NCBI RefSeq assembly: GCF_014698115.1
Contig: NZ_JACJSJ010000044.1
Coordinates: 1-63,506, forward strand
Direction of reading: 5' to 3'
Length of the DNA: 63,506 nucleotides
DNA from: Nostoc sp. FACHB-973
Lineage (GTDB): Bacteria > Cyanobacteriota > Cyanobacteriia > Cyanobacteriales > Nostocaceae
In this document: piece after piece, positions 44,373 through 55,112 of the stretch
Layout: each line of letters starts with the position of its first letter
How positions within the stretch are numbered: position 1 is the first letter of the stretch
Made by a program: the position numbers and the translations under genes
Notes under the pieces: model-generated
The model's input: the letters and a program-made list of their open reading frames with translations, nothing else
The model's database searches: none
What the model was told of the DNA's origin: nothing

Positions 44373-47225
44373 TTAATTTTGCTTGACATAGCGTTTACCG
44401 TTACTAGTTGTTTCAATCCTGACTGAGAAAGGAACCTTCTTCAGGTGTTCCTCAAAATCTAAGGAGAAACGCCGCACCAGTCTGGCTGAACCAAGAATTT
44501 GGTTTAGTTCCGGTTCTGTGATTGAACCGTGTTGCTGGAGGTGGAAGAATACACGCCGAACGGTTTCATCCTCGAAACTATCTTGCCAGTCAGTATTTTT
44601 GGGTAATTCGGTAGCCGTAGAAACCTCACCCTGGATCAATGACCCAGAGACATTGAAATAAGTTTGAGGAACTATTGACTCTACATCTTCAACATTATCT
44701 GGGTGATAAATTTCCAAGCGGACACGCTCATCTCGCTGTCCCTTGAGATCAAAAAGTACCTCAACCCAGTCTCCCTCAACGGCAATTTGGAGTTGCTGGT
44801 TTTTGACTTCTGCACCAGGGGCATCCTTAATCGTAACTTGGATATCAGGTCGCTCTGGTACGCGCAAAGCGACATTAATTTCCCTGGCTCCTACAAAACT
44901 GAGAACGCCTTGGGCAACAGGTGCGGGCTTTACCCTAACCCGAATCCGGCTACAATCTAAAATACTTGGCTCTGGTTTGGCTTCGATGAGATATTTCACC
45001 ATTGCCAAATAAGACTGATGACGATGGGATACTGTTAGTACAGGAATAACTCGCTCTTGCAAGCTATTCCCACCATGTACAAAGGTAGCGCCAGGATTGC
45101 CAGTGGCAAAAACAACAGTATCTTTACGGAATAGTAAGTAACCTTCTTGTCCTTCGTATTTGAGGGCATTTAAAGAAACTGTTACCATTCCTTCTTCGGA
45201 GCGAGGTTCTTTGGCAAGAATATAACGGCGATTGGAGTCACGATAGGGTTTTTCTTGGGTGGTTTGGTCTTGCAGGAGAAATCCGTGGTCAGCAGTGAAT
45301 ACAAACTCATTTATACCAATACTTTTGAGGTGGTTCCACGCTGACTTGATTTGTTGAAGCCAAGTCTCAAAGGTTGCTAAACCTACATTAGCTTCGCCTG
45401 CATCGTCAATTTCTCTACTGTGAACAACAACAAGATTGGTATTAGCGCAGCTTTGTTTGAGGCTGGTGGTTGACCAATTGCAGACTTCTGCTAGAGTCAG
45501 ACCCCGAACTTTTCTACGACCTGCACTGATATTATCAACACTCTTCTCACTCATTGCCCGGACTCGCTCATCAGGCTTTCGCACAGTATACTCACCTGTT
45601 TTAAAACCTTTGAAACCATCACCCGCTAATACTACCCGACCATTTTGGTTAACGGGGGCCAGGATGTTCATCCCGACAGCAGTGATGCTGGGTAATTCGG
45701 CATATCTCCCTTTCAACGTTACGGTAGTACCAGCTCCTTCAAATTCTTGGATAAGTTCTGTTGCCATTTCGTAGCGGAAGGCATCAATCAGAAAGTAAGC
45801 AACTTTTTTATTACCTTGAGTGAGGGGGTGTACTACTTGCTCGTAGAGAGTGCGTTGCTGAAGCCCATCATCGGGTAAAAAGCTTTCTATAATGCAGATG
45901 GCAGCAAAATCTTGTGCCAGCATATCAGCCCAATTGCGGTACTGAAAACGAAGTTTATCGGCAGCTTCTAGGAGTTGGGCGAAGTGAGGTAAGGTGGGTT
46001 CTAGGAGTTTTAACCTCTGCTGCTCAAAGCGGCGATGTGCTTTGTCTACTTCAGAGCCAGTTTGGGTATAGTATTCTAAAGCTTCTCTGAGGGTTTGTTT
46101 GCCCTTAAGCTGCCCCGCACCTTGAATCATGTAACCCAAAGTGGCTGCATCTTTGATTAATGACCATTCTAATCTGCGAGTGCGATCGCGTTCTAGCCAA
46201 AATGAAGCAGACTCGGTGTGAGATTGTGACCATTGTAAGGCTTTCTGAAATTCCCCCGTCAGCAGTGCTTGTACAGCACCCTGTAAAATAGCGGTTTCTT
46301 CCCACTGGAAGGTTTCAAATTGTCCCAAGTCTTCGGGGCTAATTTGATTAAGTTCTTGTTCTAGATGGGATTCTACAATTGCTGCTTTGGCTGCATAAAT
46401 ATCTGGATGGCGTTTTCGCAGATATTCAACAAGTTGCTTGCAGGTTTTTCGCAAGGGTAGAGAAAGTTGGGTCAGGGGTTGAAGTGCTTCAAGATGAGGA
46501 GGGCGAGTGAGGTCATGGACATATTCAACGCACATCAGCCAAGCGGCAAATGTTTCGCCCAGACCGAGGAAAGATAGGGGTATGTCGCCATGAAAGAAGC
46601 ACACGAAGGCTGTGTTCATCCCTGTGTGACGGTAGAGATGTTCTGTTAAGGTGTTGAGAGCAGTTTGGTCGCTGATTCTCGATTGCAGTACTTTGTCTTC
46701 GCCCAGAATACCGTCTACAATCCACTCCAAACTGAGACTTGTTAAATAAGCCGCTAGTCCGTCCTGGGGTTGGGAAAGGTTATTTTGCAGCCACACCTCG
46801 GCAGATGGTAAGTCTGTGATGCCATTGTTAAGGTAGTTTTCGATACTAGCAGGGTTAATGCGCCCTGTGACTGCTTCCCGAATTAATGTGTCAAAGGCTT
46901 TGCGGAAACGGTAGCCGGCGCGGTAAAGTTCCAGAATAGGAGTTTTGCGGATAGTTTCTTCCGTATGACCGGGCATGTGAATTAACAACGGTTCCGGGTC
47001 AAGTCCATTGCCATAAGTTTCGAGGGCAAGTACCATCTCTAAGTAACTGCCGCGAAAGCCAACGACTGGGGCAAAAAAGTCACCACGGTTATAACGGGCG
47101 ATTAACTCATCAACATAACTGTTGTAGTACCCGTCTTTATCTAGCCAAATAACGATACCGCGTTGACGCAGTTCTCGCTTCAGTTCTGCTTCCAAAACTG
47201 CGGTAATTGGATTTAAGTGACTCAT
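44373..47225 (-). CDS. pglZ: BREX alkaline-phosphatase-like protein PglZ
   Basis: The 950-residue protein has the PglZ core: metal-binding FLIDAFRYEMATEL (near 480) and the later HSREIDDAGE and FVFTADHGFLL motifs of the alkaline phosphatase fold. An N-terminal region (VVGFRGSYLEMVL, LLIHMPGHTEE) resembles BREX PglZ. PglZ is the one component present in every BREX system; it is needed for defence and, with PglX, for host methylation. Its ATG overlaps the end of pglX (ATGA), so the two are coupled. No truncation is seen. Confidence 0.93.
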   Translation of the reverse strand: MSHLNPITAVLEAELKRELRQRGIVIWLDKDGYYNSYVDELIARYNRGDFFAPVVGFRGSYLEMVLALETYGNGLDPEPLLIHMPGHTEETIRKTPILELYRAGYRFRKAFDTLIREAVTGRINPASIENYLNNGITDLPSAEVWLQNNLSQPQDGLAAYLTSLSLEWIVDGILGEDKVLQSRISDQTALNTLTEHLYRHTGMNTAFVCFFHGDIPLSFLGLGETFAAWLMCVEYVHDLTRPPHLEALQPLTQLSLPLRKTCKQLVEYLRKRHPDIYAAKAAIVESHLEQELNQISPEDLGQFETFQWEETAILQGAVQALLTGEFQKALQWSQSHTESASFWLERDRTRRLEWSLIKDAATLGYMIQGAGQLKGKQTLREALEYYTQTGSEVDKAHRRFEQQRLKLLEPTLPHFAQLLEAADKLRFQYRNWADMLAQDFAAICIIESFLPDDGLQQRTLYEQVVHPLTQGNKKVAYFLIDAFRYEMATELIQEFEGAGTTVTLKGRYAELPSITAVGMNILAPVNQNGRVVLAGDGFKGFKTGEYTVRKPDERVRAMSEKSVDNISAGRRKVRGLTLAEVCNWSTTSLKQSCANTNLVVVHSREIDDAGEANVGLATFETWLQQIKSAWNHLKSIGINEFVFTADHGFLLQDQTTQEKPYRDSNRRYILAKEPRSEEGMVTVSLNALKYEGQEGYLLFRKDTVVFATGNPGATFVHGGNSLQERVIPVLTVSHRHQSYLAMVKYLIEAKPEPSILDCSRIRVRVKPAPVAQGVLSFVGAREINVALRVPERPDIQVTIKDAPGAEVKNQQLQIAVEGDWVEVLFDLKGQRDERVRLEIYHPDNVEDVESIVPQTYFNVSGSLIQGEVSTATELPKNTDWQDSFEDETVRRVFFHLQQHGSITEPELNQILGSARLVRRFSLDFEEHLKKVPFSVRIETTSNGKRYVKQN

Positions 47226-50200
47226 GCGGCCTCCTCTTCTTGCTCAAACAGAGGGCCGTAATCTTCCTCTTGGGTTTCTTCTTTTTTGCGTTTGCGTTCC
47301 CGTCGCTTCTCTTCTTTCTCGATAATTTCCCGCACTAGCTGGGGATTTTCTCTAGCAAAGGCTAGGCGCAAAGTATCAGAGTTGGTTTCCTCAATAGTAA
47401 AATCTTCAGAAATTTCATCTTGCAACCGCAGTTCCCACTCGTAAGCTTTAGCTGGGTGATATTTCCAAAAACAGCCGTGGGCTAAGGCCAGGGAAGGATC
47501 TTGTTTGCACTTACCATCAACTCGTTTGGGAAAATAACGGGCGGCTAAATGTGACCAGTCATAATCTTTTTTTCCTTCGGCGTTGCAGAGTTCTGACCAC
47601 CATTTCTTGGGTTGGTTCCACTGGGGTTCGAGTAAGGGCCAGAGGGTTGCACTGTTGACCATCACACCGTCATCCAAATCCATTTTGAAACGGGCATCAA
47701 CTTCGCGCTTAATATCTCTGGCGTTGGCTGGGGGTGGCCCTTGTTCCGCGCACTGTCTCACGAGGTCGATAAATGCTTTAAATTCCTCGTGGAGTTTTTG
47801 TACTTCGCTGTAGCGTTCTTCGGCTTTTGCTTGTGTTTTTTTATCGCCTTGATGTCTGGCTGTGGTCAGGTCGTTGAGTTCGCCTTCTAGTTGACTGAGT
47901 TCTGGGATAAGGTAGTCTGCTAACAAAGTTTGCAAAGTGTTGTCAGCCCAACGATGAATGCTGACAAAGGCAACGAAGTTTTTACGTGGAGATGAAAGGG
48001 GAAAGTAAATTGGGCGGCTTTCGTACATCCCCAAGTGAACTTCTTTAAAAAAGGATAACCGCAACCATTTGCGAAGTTGGGTTCCTTTAGCAATAATTGA
48101 GCCGTACTCATGCCAACTTTCTTGGATGGGTTTACAGCTTGGCTGTTCTAGGCTGTCTTTTTCAGAATAGGCGGAGATATACAGGATACCGTGGGGGAGT
48201 GTAAATGCGGGGATTTGCTTGAGGATACCTTCGCCATTTGCGCCAAATCGCCCTAATGCTACGCCGATGGCATAGGAGATAAAATTAGTTGGGGGTGGAT
48301 CTTCGTAGATGGGTTCGTAGTTTGGTAAAAGTGTACCGGGTTTACGGTCTACTGCTGTTTGCGCCCATTCTTGGGCATAATTCCAGGCGGATGTACCTGG
48401 TTTTTTGAATTCTACTGAGGTTTCACGAGCGGCTTCGTGTTTGGTGAAGGCTGCATTTAGTTCGGTAAATATTTCGTCAGCAGATTCGATGGGGAAGAGA
48501 GGAAGGCGGTTAACATCTCCAGGTTGAAAATTAACCGTGGGGTTCAACGAATTTAAAATCTCATTAGCAGTCCTAGTATTCAAACTACAAACTGTCGATG
48601 CAATCTCTTTAGGAAAAATTGAAGAACCAGAAACGTCAAAAGCACTACGGAAACGATGTGTTCTACTTGAAAAATATGCACCAATAGTTGAGTAGGATAT
48701 GGCTTTTTGAAATTGGAATTCAGGACTTTGAGGAACAGCTTTGTACTTGACAAATAAAGTAACGCTAAGTTCAAGTGAACTATGTTGCCATAAAATTACA
48801 TCATGTAAAGGTTCAATCCATCGCTTACTTTTTGCACCCTTAACATAAGGAACCCATTTAAAAAGTGGTGGTGAATCACTATTGCTGTCTAATTTAACCT
48901 GATAAACATCTTTAAGGATGATTTCCCAAGGTTTCCTTAGAAAACGGGTATTGTCGGAAGTTCTTATTCCTAAGCGGCTATCCATCTGTTGATAAAGTTT
49001 TGGTGTCTCAGCGTAGCGTTTGAGAAATTCTTTGTCCCACCAATAAGCAAGAGGTTTTTCTTTGATAACCTCAAAGCGATCGCTCCAAAATTCAAATCGC
49101 CCTGCTTGTGATAAAAGTGTTGCCTGTTTCCGTTTTGTTCGCTTTCTATCATAAGAATTTTCATTTAGCGGAGTTGCCTGCATTGCTATACTCATTTCTC
49201 CGCTAGCTGGTGTGTTTGAGAATATGCTCATCATTACAGCAAGAACTTCTGAGTTTTGTACATCTTCAAAAGCGGCGGTATTTAAATCTCCTATCATTCG
49301 CAAATCAGCATTACCCAATAACCATTCTCGGATCTGCGTATATTGTTGAATAAACATCCAATTCCGCATTGTCAACAACGCAGACAAACCCCCAACTCTT
49401 GCTAATTGCAAACCCCGTTCCAAAAACGCTGTATATAAATCAGACTTTCCTCTGGAGTAATTAGTTGTAATATACCCAGCATCCGCCATCTTACTCGTCC
49501 CCTGATATGGCGGATTACCAATCACCAAATCATAACTATTTTCACGCACTATGCGGATAAATCTGATACCTGCTGCCAACTGCTCACCCCGCAACCGCAA
49601 ACCCAAATCATCGCCACTGGTACACCGAGAGAGAAATTGCTCAAGTTTATCGAGTAAAGAAGCTTTCGTCTGCTGAAAGTTGAAATCTGGTTTTTGCTCA
49701 CCAAAGCCTGCAAAAATATTCCCTTGAACTGCCTGCTGAAACTGACTTTCATACTCACTAATTGCTGCATCCACTGCTGTATCTACCTTCAACAGGGTTC
49801 CTAAATAATCTGCTCCCTGTAAAGCATATACAATCTGATTTGTCAACTTTTCAGGAATCCCCGTGGCTTCCGTCACTTCTCGCCGCAACTCCACCAACGC
49901 CGGATCATCTGCTGGTAAAGAAGCTAACTGGAGATTAGATGCAACCAAATTCAGATGTTTAGGACTTGCTTCAGGAGAAAGCAGCCGCGCCTTCAGTATC
50001 AACGCCGCCGCCGCAATTTGTATTGCTCTGGGATCAATATCAACACCATATAAATTGTTCTCTAAAATCGACTCAACAATTTGGCGATCGCTCCAATTTT
50101 CCCCCCGATGCCTTGCCTCTTCCTGATAAAGTGTAAATAACAATCCAAAGGCAATTACAAGAAAATGCGCCGAGCCGGTGGCAGGATCAAGAATTTTTAG

Positions 50201-51193
50201 CGATCGCACACTCTCTGGTGCATGAGTGACTGCATCTGCGGTTAATGGTTGGGAAACCCAATATTTCCAATTTTCTTCAATTCCCGGTTCAATTGGCATT
50301 AATGCGTCTAAAGCCACCTCGCCTTGTTCGCGCTTTTCTCGCCACTCTTTACGCCTTGCTTCCAAACGAGCTAAAGTTCCATCAGCCTCAACCTCAGCCG
50401 TCCAACCGTGCTTTTTGCACATCGCCAGCCACATCTGCCCCAAACTGTTATGGAGTAACCACTCCACCATGTAACGTTCTGTAAACATTTGGGTTTTGCT
50501 GGCAATTTCATGGGGTTCTACCTTCCCACCCCCATTTAATTTGGCATCTAGGGCTTCTCGTTCTGGGTCGTTCCAGTATTGATAAACCCACCCCAAAGTT
50601 GTATCATCCAACCAAACATCCTTTAATTCAGCTGCATCCAAAGCCTCAATTGCTGCTCTCAAGGTACTGGCTGGAACTGGGAATAGTGCTGTAACTCCGA
50701 CATTGCCAAACAAACCAGGCAATTCCTGAGCCAGTTCATCGTAGAGTAATTGCAGCAATGTTCCGTATCCCTCGGTTTCATCTTTGCACAAGTCCGGTGC
50801 AAAATCTCGAAACTCCCGATAACCCCGACTCTGCCAACCTCCGGTTAATACAGCAGGTTTAATTAATGCGTGTGCTTCCATCTGCTTAATTACTACCAGC
50901 CGATTGAGCAAGGTTGCAGCTGCGAGCTTGACAGCCGTTTTCAAATAGCGATCGCGTATCTCCGACTCTTGTTTCTTACTTTTACCCTGACTACGGGATT
51001 GCTCATCTAACCATTGTTCTAAACGTTGCCGCTTTACCCGTTGTTCTTCTGCTAATCCGGCTTTACTTACAGCAGTAATCGACAATCGATAGGTGCTTTC
51101 TATCGCGTTTTGCAAATCAGTGAGCAAACGTTCTCTTAAAGCACGAATTGTACTGGATAATTTGGATTTAGCTTCAGGAGTGAGATAGGACAT
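47222..51193 (-). CDS. pglX: BREX DNA methyltransferase PglX
   Basis: The 1323-residue N6-adenine methyltransferase has the SAM motif ILDPATGSAHFLV (about 331-343), an acidic YGVDIDPRAI and the catalytic IGNPPYQGTS (NPPY near 559). A long C-terminal target-recognition and scaffold region follows. In BREX, PglX marks host DNA at one non-palindromic site so that self is recognised; the recognised sequence cannot be read from here. It ends in a highly charged tail (EEKRRERKRKKEE). A 209-base gap separates it from brxC, unusually long for this operon, and holds a MITE. Confidence 0.93.
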   Translation of the reverse strand: MSYLTPEAKSKLSSTIRALRERLLTDLQNAIESTYRLSITAVSKAGLAEEQRVKRQRLEQWLDEQSRSQGKSKKQESEIRDRYLKTAVKLAAATLLNRLVVIKQMEAHALIKPAVLTGGWQSRGYREFRDFAPDLCKDETEGYGTLLQLLYDELAQELPGLFGNVGVTALFPVPASTLRAAIEALDAAELKDVWLDDTTLGWVYQYWNDPEREALDAKLNGGGKVEPHEIASKTQMFTERYMVEWLLHNSLGQMWLAMCKKHGWTAEVEADGTLARLEARRKEWREKREQGEVALDALMPIEPGIEENWKYWVSQPLTADAVTHAPESVRSLKILDPATGSAHFLVIAFGLLFTLYQEEARHRGENWSDRQIVESILENNLYGVDIDPRAIQIAAAALILKARLLSPEASPKHLNLVASNLQLASLPADDPALVELRREVTEATGIPEKLTNQIVYALQGADYLGTLLKVDTAVDAAISEYESQFQQAVQGNIFAGFGEQKPDFNFQQTKASLLDKLEQFLSRCTSGDDLGLRLRGEQLAAGIRFIRIVRENSYDLVIGNPPYQGTSKMADAGYITTNYSRGKSDLYTAFLERGLQLARVGGLSALLTMRNWMFIQQYTQIREWLLGNADLRMIGDLNTAAFEDVQNSEVLAVMMSIFSNTPASGEMSIAMQATPLNENSYDRKRTKRKQATLLSQAGRFEFWSDRFEVIKEKPLAYWWDKEFLKRYAETPKLYQQMDSRLGIRTSDNTRFLRKPWEIILKDVYQVKLDSNSDSPPLFKWVPYVKGAKSKRWIEPLHDVILWQHSSLELSVTLFVKYKAVPQSPEFQFQKAISYSTIGAYFSSRTHRFRSAFDVSGSSIFPKEIASTVCSLNTRTANEILNSLNPTVNFQPGDVNRLPLFPIESADEIFTELNAAFTKHEAARETSVEFKKPGTSAWNYAQEWAQTAVDRKPGTLLPNYEPIYEDPPPTNFISYAIGVALGRFGANGEGILKQIPAFTLPHGILYISAYSEKDSLEQPSCKPIQESWHEYGSIIAKGTQLRKWLRLSFFKEVHLGMYESRPIYFPLSSPRKNFVAFVSIHRWADNTLQTLLADYLIPELSQLEGELNDLTTARHQGDKKTQAKAEERYSEVQKLHEEFKAFIDLVRQCAEQGPPPANARDIKREVDARFKMDLDDGVMVNSATLWPLLEPQWNQPKKWWSELCNAEGKKDYDWSHLAARYFPKRVDGKCKQDPSLALAHGCFWKYHPAKAYEWELRLQDEISEDFTIEETNSDTLRLAFARENPQLVREIIEKEEKRRERKRKKEETQEEDYGPLFEQEEEAA

Positions 51194-51289
51194 TGGGAAT
51201 TGGGGATTGGGAATTGGGGATTGGAAGTTAGGGATTGGGAGTTAGGGATTGGAAGTTAGGAGTTAGGAGTTGAGTATTTATGCTTCTTC
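51194..51289. repeat. Heptamer-type tandem repeats inside the BREX operon
   Basis: Units such as TTGGGAA/TTGGGGA/TTAGGGA/TTAGGAG are arrayed from about 51194 to 51275, just upstream of the pglX start. They are imperfect 7-base repeats of the cyanobacterial STRR kind. Related ATTCCCC units are also at 55030-55095 between brxB and brxC. On the transcript strand they are C-rich, and no ribosome-binding site for pglX is obvious within them. Confidence 0.7.
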
Positions 51290-51380
51290 AGGACTTACGC
51301 ACGAGTTACAAAATAACGAACCGCAGAGGCGCAGAGGACACGGAGAAATCAGAGTTTAAGAGATATTTTGCGTAAGTCCT
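51290..51380. mobile_element. 91-bp MITE-like element between brxC and pglX
   Basis: Perfect 12-bp inverted ends AGGACTTACGCA (51290-51301) and TGCGTAAGTCCT (51369-51380) enclose 67 bases with no gene. It includes CCGCAGAGGCGCAGAGGACACGG, a stretch often seen between cyanobacterial genes. The same 12-mer recurs once, alone, at 57431-57442. This looks like a nonautonomous element mobilised by a transposase not present in the window. No clear target duplication is visible. Confidence 0.7.
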
Positions 51381-51402
51381 ATTCTTATTGCCCATTCCCC
51401 AT

Positions 51403-54400
51403 TTAAGATAAGCGAATGCGAGTATTGGGTTTGAGTTGAGCTAACAGCCGCTCTTTTAACTGGTTAACTAGTGCATCAATTTCTGCTTCTGTGCTGACTT
51501 CACGACCACTAAGATTTAGCGGTAGCTGCACCACTTGATCTTCAGTGACTTCGGACAACACATCATCAAGCCTGTTATTAGCAGTAGTCTCAGCCTTCTG
51601 GAGCTTAATTAGTGCTGAATCTTTGAGTTCTAACAAACTGGGATAGAGTGCATCCTGAGTTGTGTCATAGGTCGCTTCTTGAACGGAACGGAACACATAT
51701 TCTCCTTGCTTTTCGTTTAATTTGATAAAGTTTTGGCGCTGTTTGAGTCGTCCTTGAATTGCTTTGGCTTGATTTTCTTGACTCTCAATCAAGTTCAACC
51801 GCACGGCTTTGTAGTGCTGTTCAATTGTTTGTAAATGAGGTTCCAAGCTGCTAATGTCCCGCCAAGAGCGATCGCTATTTAGCTGTTCTTCTAAAGCTGC
51901 GATCGCTTCAGTAATTTCTGTCCAACGCTCAACCTGCTTGAGTTGAGCTACTTGGTTATCCCGAATATTAATTGCCTTAGTTACGGCATCTACAGCACTA
52001 TCAGTTAAATCTGTCAAGGAGATACCAAGTTCTTGAATCCCATCTCGCAGTGCATCGAGATTTTTCTTAACTGCAATCACAGTGTCTTCAACTTGGCGAG
52101 AACGGGTACACTTTTCCAGGGACTCGCGTAACTTGACTAAAGCTGAGGGTAAATTTGGTCGGTTTGGTAGTCGATTGTACCGCCGTTCTAATTCTTGTAA
52201 TCGTTTGACCTGACCGGGGAACTGTTGGAAAACCGCATCGGCGATCGCATCATTTTCCCGATCCAGTTCAACATCCAAAGATTCTTTGAAGAATTTACAA
52301 ATGGCAATTTTGTCACGAGGGCTAATGCTGGTTTCATTGGGAGGTAGCAAATCAGCACGTTTGATGTCCCGGTCTTTAGTGAACATATCCTTAGCGCCAG
52401 GGTCACGCACCGATGTAATTTCTGGGCCAGTTTCGGGTCGAATCCGCACCTTAGTAGCCCGAAGTAAACCCACCAAGCAAGCTTTAACCACATCTGCGGG
52501 ATAGCCGTAGGGCGGCCCGCCAAAGTGAGTTAGCAGCACATTACCAGAAACTCCGTTTTGGTCTTGAATGTACTGACCAATCCGGGAAGGAACTTCACCG
52601 CTACAGGTGGGCATATATTTACCTGCATCTAGTTCGAGTATGCCCAGCCCATCTTTCATAAATTTGTGGGATGGGCCGGATAAGTTCGGCTCTAAAAGTT
52701 GCTCTAATTCACGCGGAATAACTGCCACATCTACATAATGGCTGTAAAGATCCGGCAAAATGTTTTCCCCTATGCGTCCAAGCACAGTAGTAAAAGTTGT
52801 ACCGTGTTGCTGCTTGTCGATTTGTCGTCCCCGGAAGAAGATTTCACCATCCATAAAGGACTGAGCGATCGCTTTTTGCACTTCTTTCTCTAACACGTCA
52901 CGGCGACTTTCTTCTTCTCCAAGTAGGTTTCTCTTATCTTTGGTAAGAGATTGCTTGCGACTTTCATACTTACTGATGATGTGCTGGGATTTGGCAAGTT
53001 CTCGTACTTGGGCTGCAACATTATCGCAAGTGCCTACTACCCAAATTAAGCGATCGCGGAAGTTTGAGCGATCGCTAGTTTGTATCCAAGTTGTAGGGTT
53101 TCGCTCTTCTTTATTAGTGAGATAGCGAAAATCAATAGTCAGCACAGCTGGGTCGTTTGAACCTTGAATACGCTCATCTTGTCGCTGACGACCATCACTA
53201 TAAATAGCTAACCAAGGAAACGATTTGTTTTTGTAGCGGGGGCGTTCTACAGTGCCTAACAGTGACTTCAACTTATCTGCCACAATCAAACTAATAGCAT
53301 CAGTAATCACGCTGTGATTATCTCGCTCGCGCTGCCATTCTTGCCCAGCAGAACTTTGAATTTTATAGCCAAGTTTATCAGAATAAGAAAGTAGCCCTAA
53401 TCCCCGCAACTTCTCTAAGGCTGCTGTACTTGATGGCTCATTGTTGCCCATTCCCAACTGAGAATAAAGACATTGGCTAATCAAAGTAACAGTTGTCGCT
53501 TCTTGTTCTTGAATCAACTCCAAAAGTGCCACTGCTTTTGCGACTTTTATCGCCATCTCGTCTTTAATAACTTCTTCATGGCTGAACAAACGTGCTAGCG
53601 TAGTTTGCACATCAGCGTCTAAAGCCGACTGTTGCACTTCATAAATGCTATCGATAGTAACTAACGCGCCTAGTTCCTGTTCTCCTAGTTTCTGTTCCCG
53701 GAACAATTCCCCCAACAGTTGCAGTAGCCCGCGAATGGCATGGTCATCTCCCTTCGCACGACTGGAACGGGTACGCAGGTTTGATGTGATTTGCATCAGT
53801 AAATCTACGTAACCGGGCAGCATGGGATATACTTCAATAAAATCCTCTTCAGTGATGGAATCGCACTTGTAGCCGTAGAGTTTGAGGTCGCTACGGTGCT
53901 GGGCAAAAAGCGATCGCAACTGGGCTTCTTTCGAGGAAGCTTTTTTCAAAAGCCGCTTATGCACAACATCTCGAATGTTGGTAGGTGCAAGGTGAACTCT
54001 AAGCTTGGGTGGAAAACGATCCTTGAGCTTACCAATGTTGCTTTCATCTTCACTGTCTTCCAGCTTTTGCTGCCCTGTGGCCAATAACCATACTTGTCCT
54101 TTCAGTTTTTGCCCTAAATCAGAAACAAACGACTGAAGTTTGAGCATTCGCTCCGTATTCTGGTGTATATACTGGCTCACCTCATCTACTACAACGAATA
54201 AGGTTTTACCAGAGGCGCGGTGATTGAGCATATTAATGATGGCTTTAGTCGTTTCCGAGGGCGAGGTTCCCATTCCCGTTTGAGCACCAGCACGACTATC
54301 AAACCAACTCATGGGGTCAGTATAACGGCTAGGATACATAGCGTGCATAACTTCAGAGAAAGCTTCCTCAGCCAACTGATCGCTCTTCGCTTTTGACCAA

Positions 54401-55023
54401 GGTTGTCCCAAAGTCTGCTCTACACAGATTAAAAACTCCTGCCATTTCCCATCCAGTTCTAGCTTCAGTTCTAGCTCGGCAACATAATTACTAATAGTGC
54501 AGTAGCCCAGATGTGCTTGTACTTCCCGCTTGACTGCTGAATGGATATGCTCGTCATCCCGTGCTACTGCACCAATATCAAAGACCACGGCTAGGGGATC
54601 GATCTGACTACGAACTCGATTCCAAGCATCTTGAAACTCTTGGGTTTTGGGAGAATCATCCCGCGCTAGCAAAGCACTTGCCACCGTCCGATTATCGGGT
54701 AAAACCATGTCATTGAGAGCCAGCCCTAAAAGCTTGGCAAAACTCGATTTCCCAGATCCATAAAAACCTGAGATCCAGGATGCTGGAAGTTCAGCCCCAC
54801 CCGGTTTTTGTAATTCTTCTGCCATAGAATTGAGCAGCTTCACAAACTGCTCGTGAATTCCCGACTGCACACGCTTGTGGCGGGGGTCAGTTTCCGGATA
54901 ACCGCCTGTGATAATGTATTCAGAGACTTCTTCTAAAACCTTGGCAGGTTTTTGCTCATGGAAATAAATGACTGGAGCAATATTACGGGTGACATCAGCA
55001 GCAAAAATTTCCTTAATTAACAT
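51403..55023 (-). CDS. brxC: BREX P-loop ATPase BrxC (PglY)
   Basis: This 1206-residue protein has Walker A GFYGSGKSS (86-94), Walker B TLFVVVDEVSQYI (about 280), ATGQQKLED as a sensor, and long coiled-coil segments near the C-terminus (about 930-1130). BrxC/PglY is the large ATPase common to most BREX systems and is thought to act on phage DNA with PglZ. Its length matches the family and no motif is broken. The start is the ATG at 55023, about 90 bases after brxB, with C-rich heptamer repeats in between. Confidence 0.92.
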   Translation of the reverse strand: MLIKEIFAADVTRNIAPVIYFHEQKPAKVLEEVSEYIITGGYPETDPRHKRVQSGIHEQFVKLLNSMAEELQKPGGAELPASWISGFYGSGKSSFAKLLGLALNDMVLPDNRTVASALLARDDSPKTQEFQDAWNRVRSQIDPLAVVFDIGAVARDDEHIHSAVKREVQAHLGYCTISNYVAELELKLELDGKWQEFLICVEQTLGQPWSKAKSDQLAEEAFSEVMHAMYPSRYTDPMSWFDSRAGAQTGMGTSPSETTKAIINMLNHRASGKTLFVVVDEVSQYIHQNTERMLKLQSFVSDLGQKLKGQVWLLATGQQKLEDSEDESNIGKLKDRFPPKLRVHLAPTNIRDVVHKRLLKKASSKEAQLRSLFAQHRSDLKLYGYKCDSITEEDFIEVYPMLPGYVDLLMQITSNLRTRSSRAKGDDHAIRGLLQLLGELFREQKLGEQELGALVTIDSIYEVQQSALDADVQTTLARLFSHEEVIKDEMAIKVAKAVALLELIQEQEATTVTLISQCLYSQLGMGNNEPSSTAALEKLRGLGLLSYSDKLGYKIQSSAGQEWQRERDNHSVITDAISLIVADKLKSLLGTVERPRYKNKSFPWLAIYSDGRQRQDERIQGSNDPAVLTIDFRYLTNKEERNPTTWIQTSDRSNFRDRLIWVVGTCDNVAAQVRELAKSQHIISKYESRKQSLTKDKRNLLGEEESRRDVLEKEVQKAIAQSFMDGEIFFRGRQIDKQQHGTTFTTVLGRIGENILPDLYSHYVDVAVIPRELEQLLEPNLSGPSHKFMKDGLGILELDAGKYMPTCSGEVPSRIGQYIQDQNGVSGNVLLTHFGGPPYGYPADVVKACLVGLLRATKVRIRPETGPEITSVRDPGAKDMFTKDRDIKRADLLPPNETSISPRDKIAICKFFKESLDVELDRENDAIADAVFQQFPGQVKRLQELERRYNRLPNRPNLPSALVKLRESLEKCTRSRQVEDTVIAVKKNLDALRDGIQELGISLTDLTDSAVDAVTKAINIRDNQVAQLKQVERWTEITEAIAALEEQLNSDRSWRDISSLEPHLQTIEQHYKAVRLNLIESQENQAKAIQGRLKQRQNFIKLNEKQGEYVFRSVQEATYDTTQDALYPSLLELKDSALIKLQKAETTANNRLDDVLSEVTEDQVVQLPLNLSGREVSTEAEIDALVNQLKERLLAQLKPNTRIRLS

Positions 55024-55112
55024 CCCATCACCTCTCTAATACTTCCGGTAATATTCCCAATTCCCCATTCCCAATTCCCCATTCCCCATTCCCCATTCCC
55101 ACCCCGAAGGGG
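55024..55112. repeat. ATTCCCC/ATTCCCA heptamer repeats between brxB and brxC
   Basis: At least seven units of ATTCCCA or ATTCCCC lie at about 55046-55100. The block mirrors the G-rich strand repeats before pglX, so the two could pair in a transcript. No gene is present. Confidence 0.7.
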
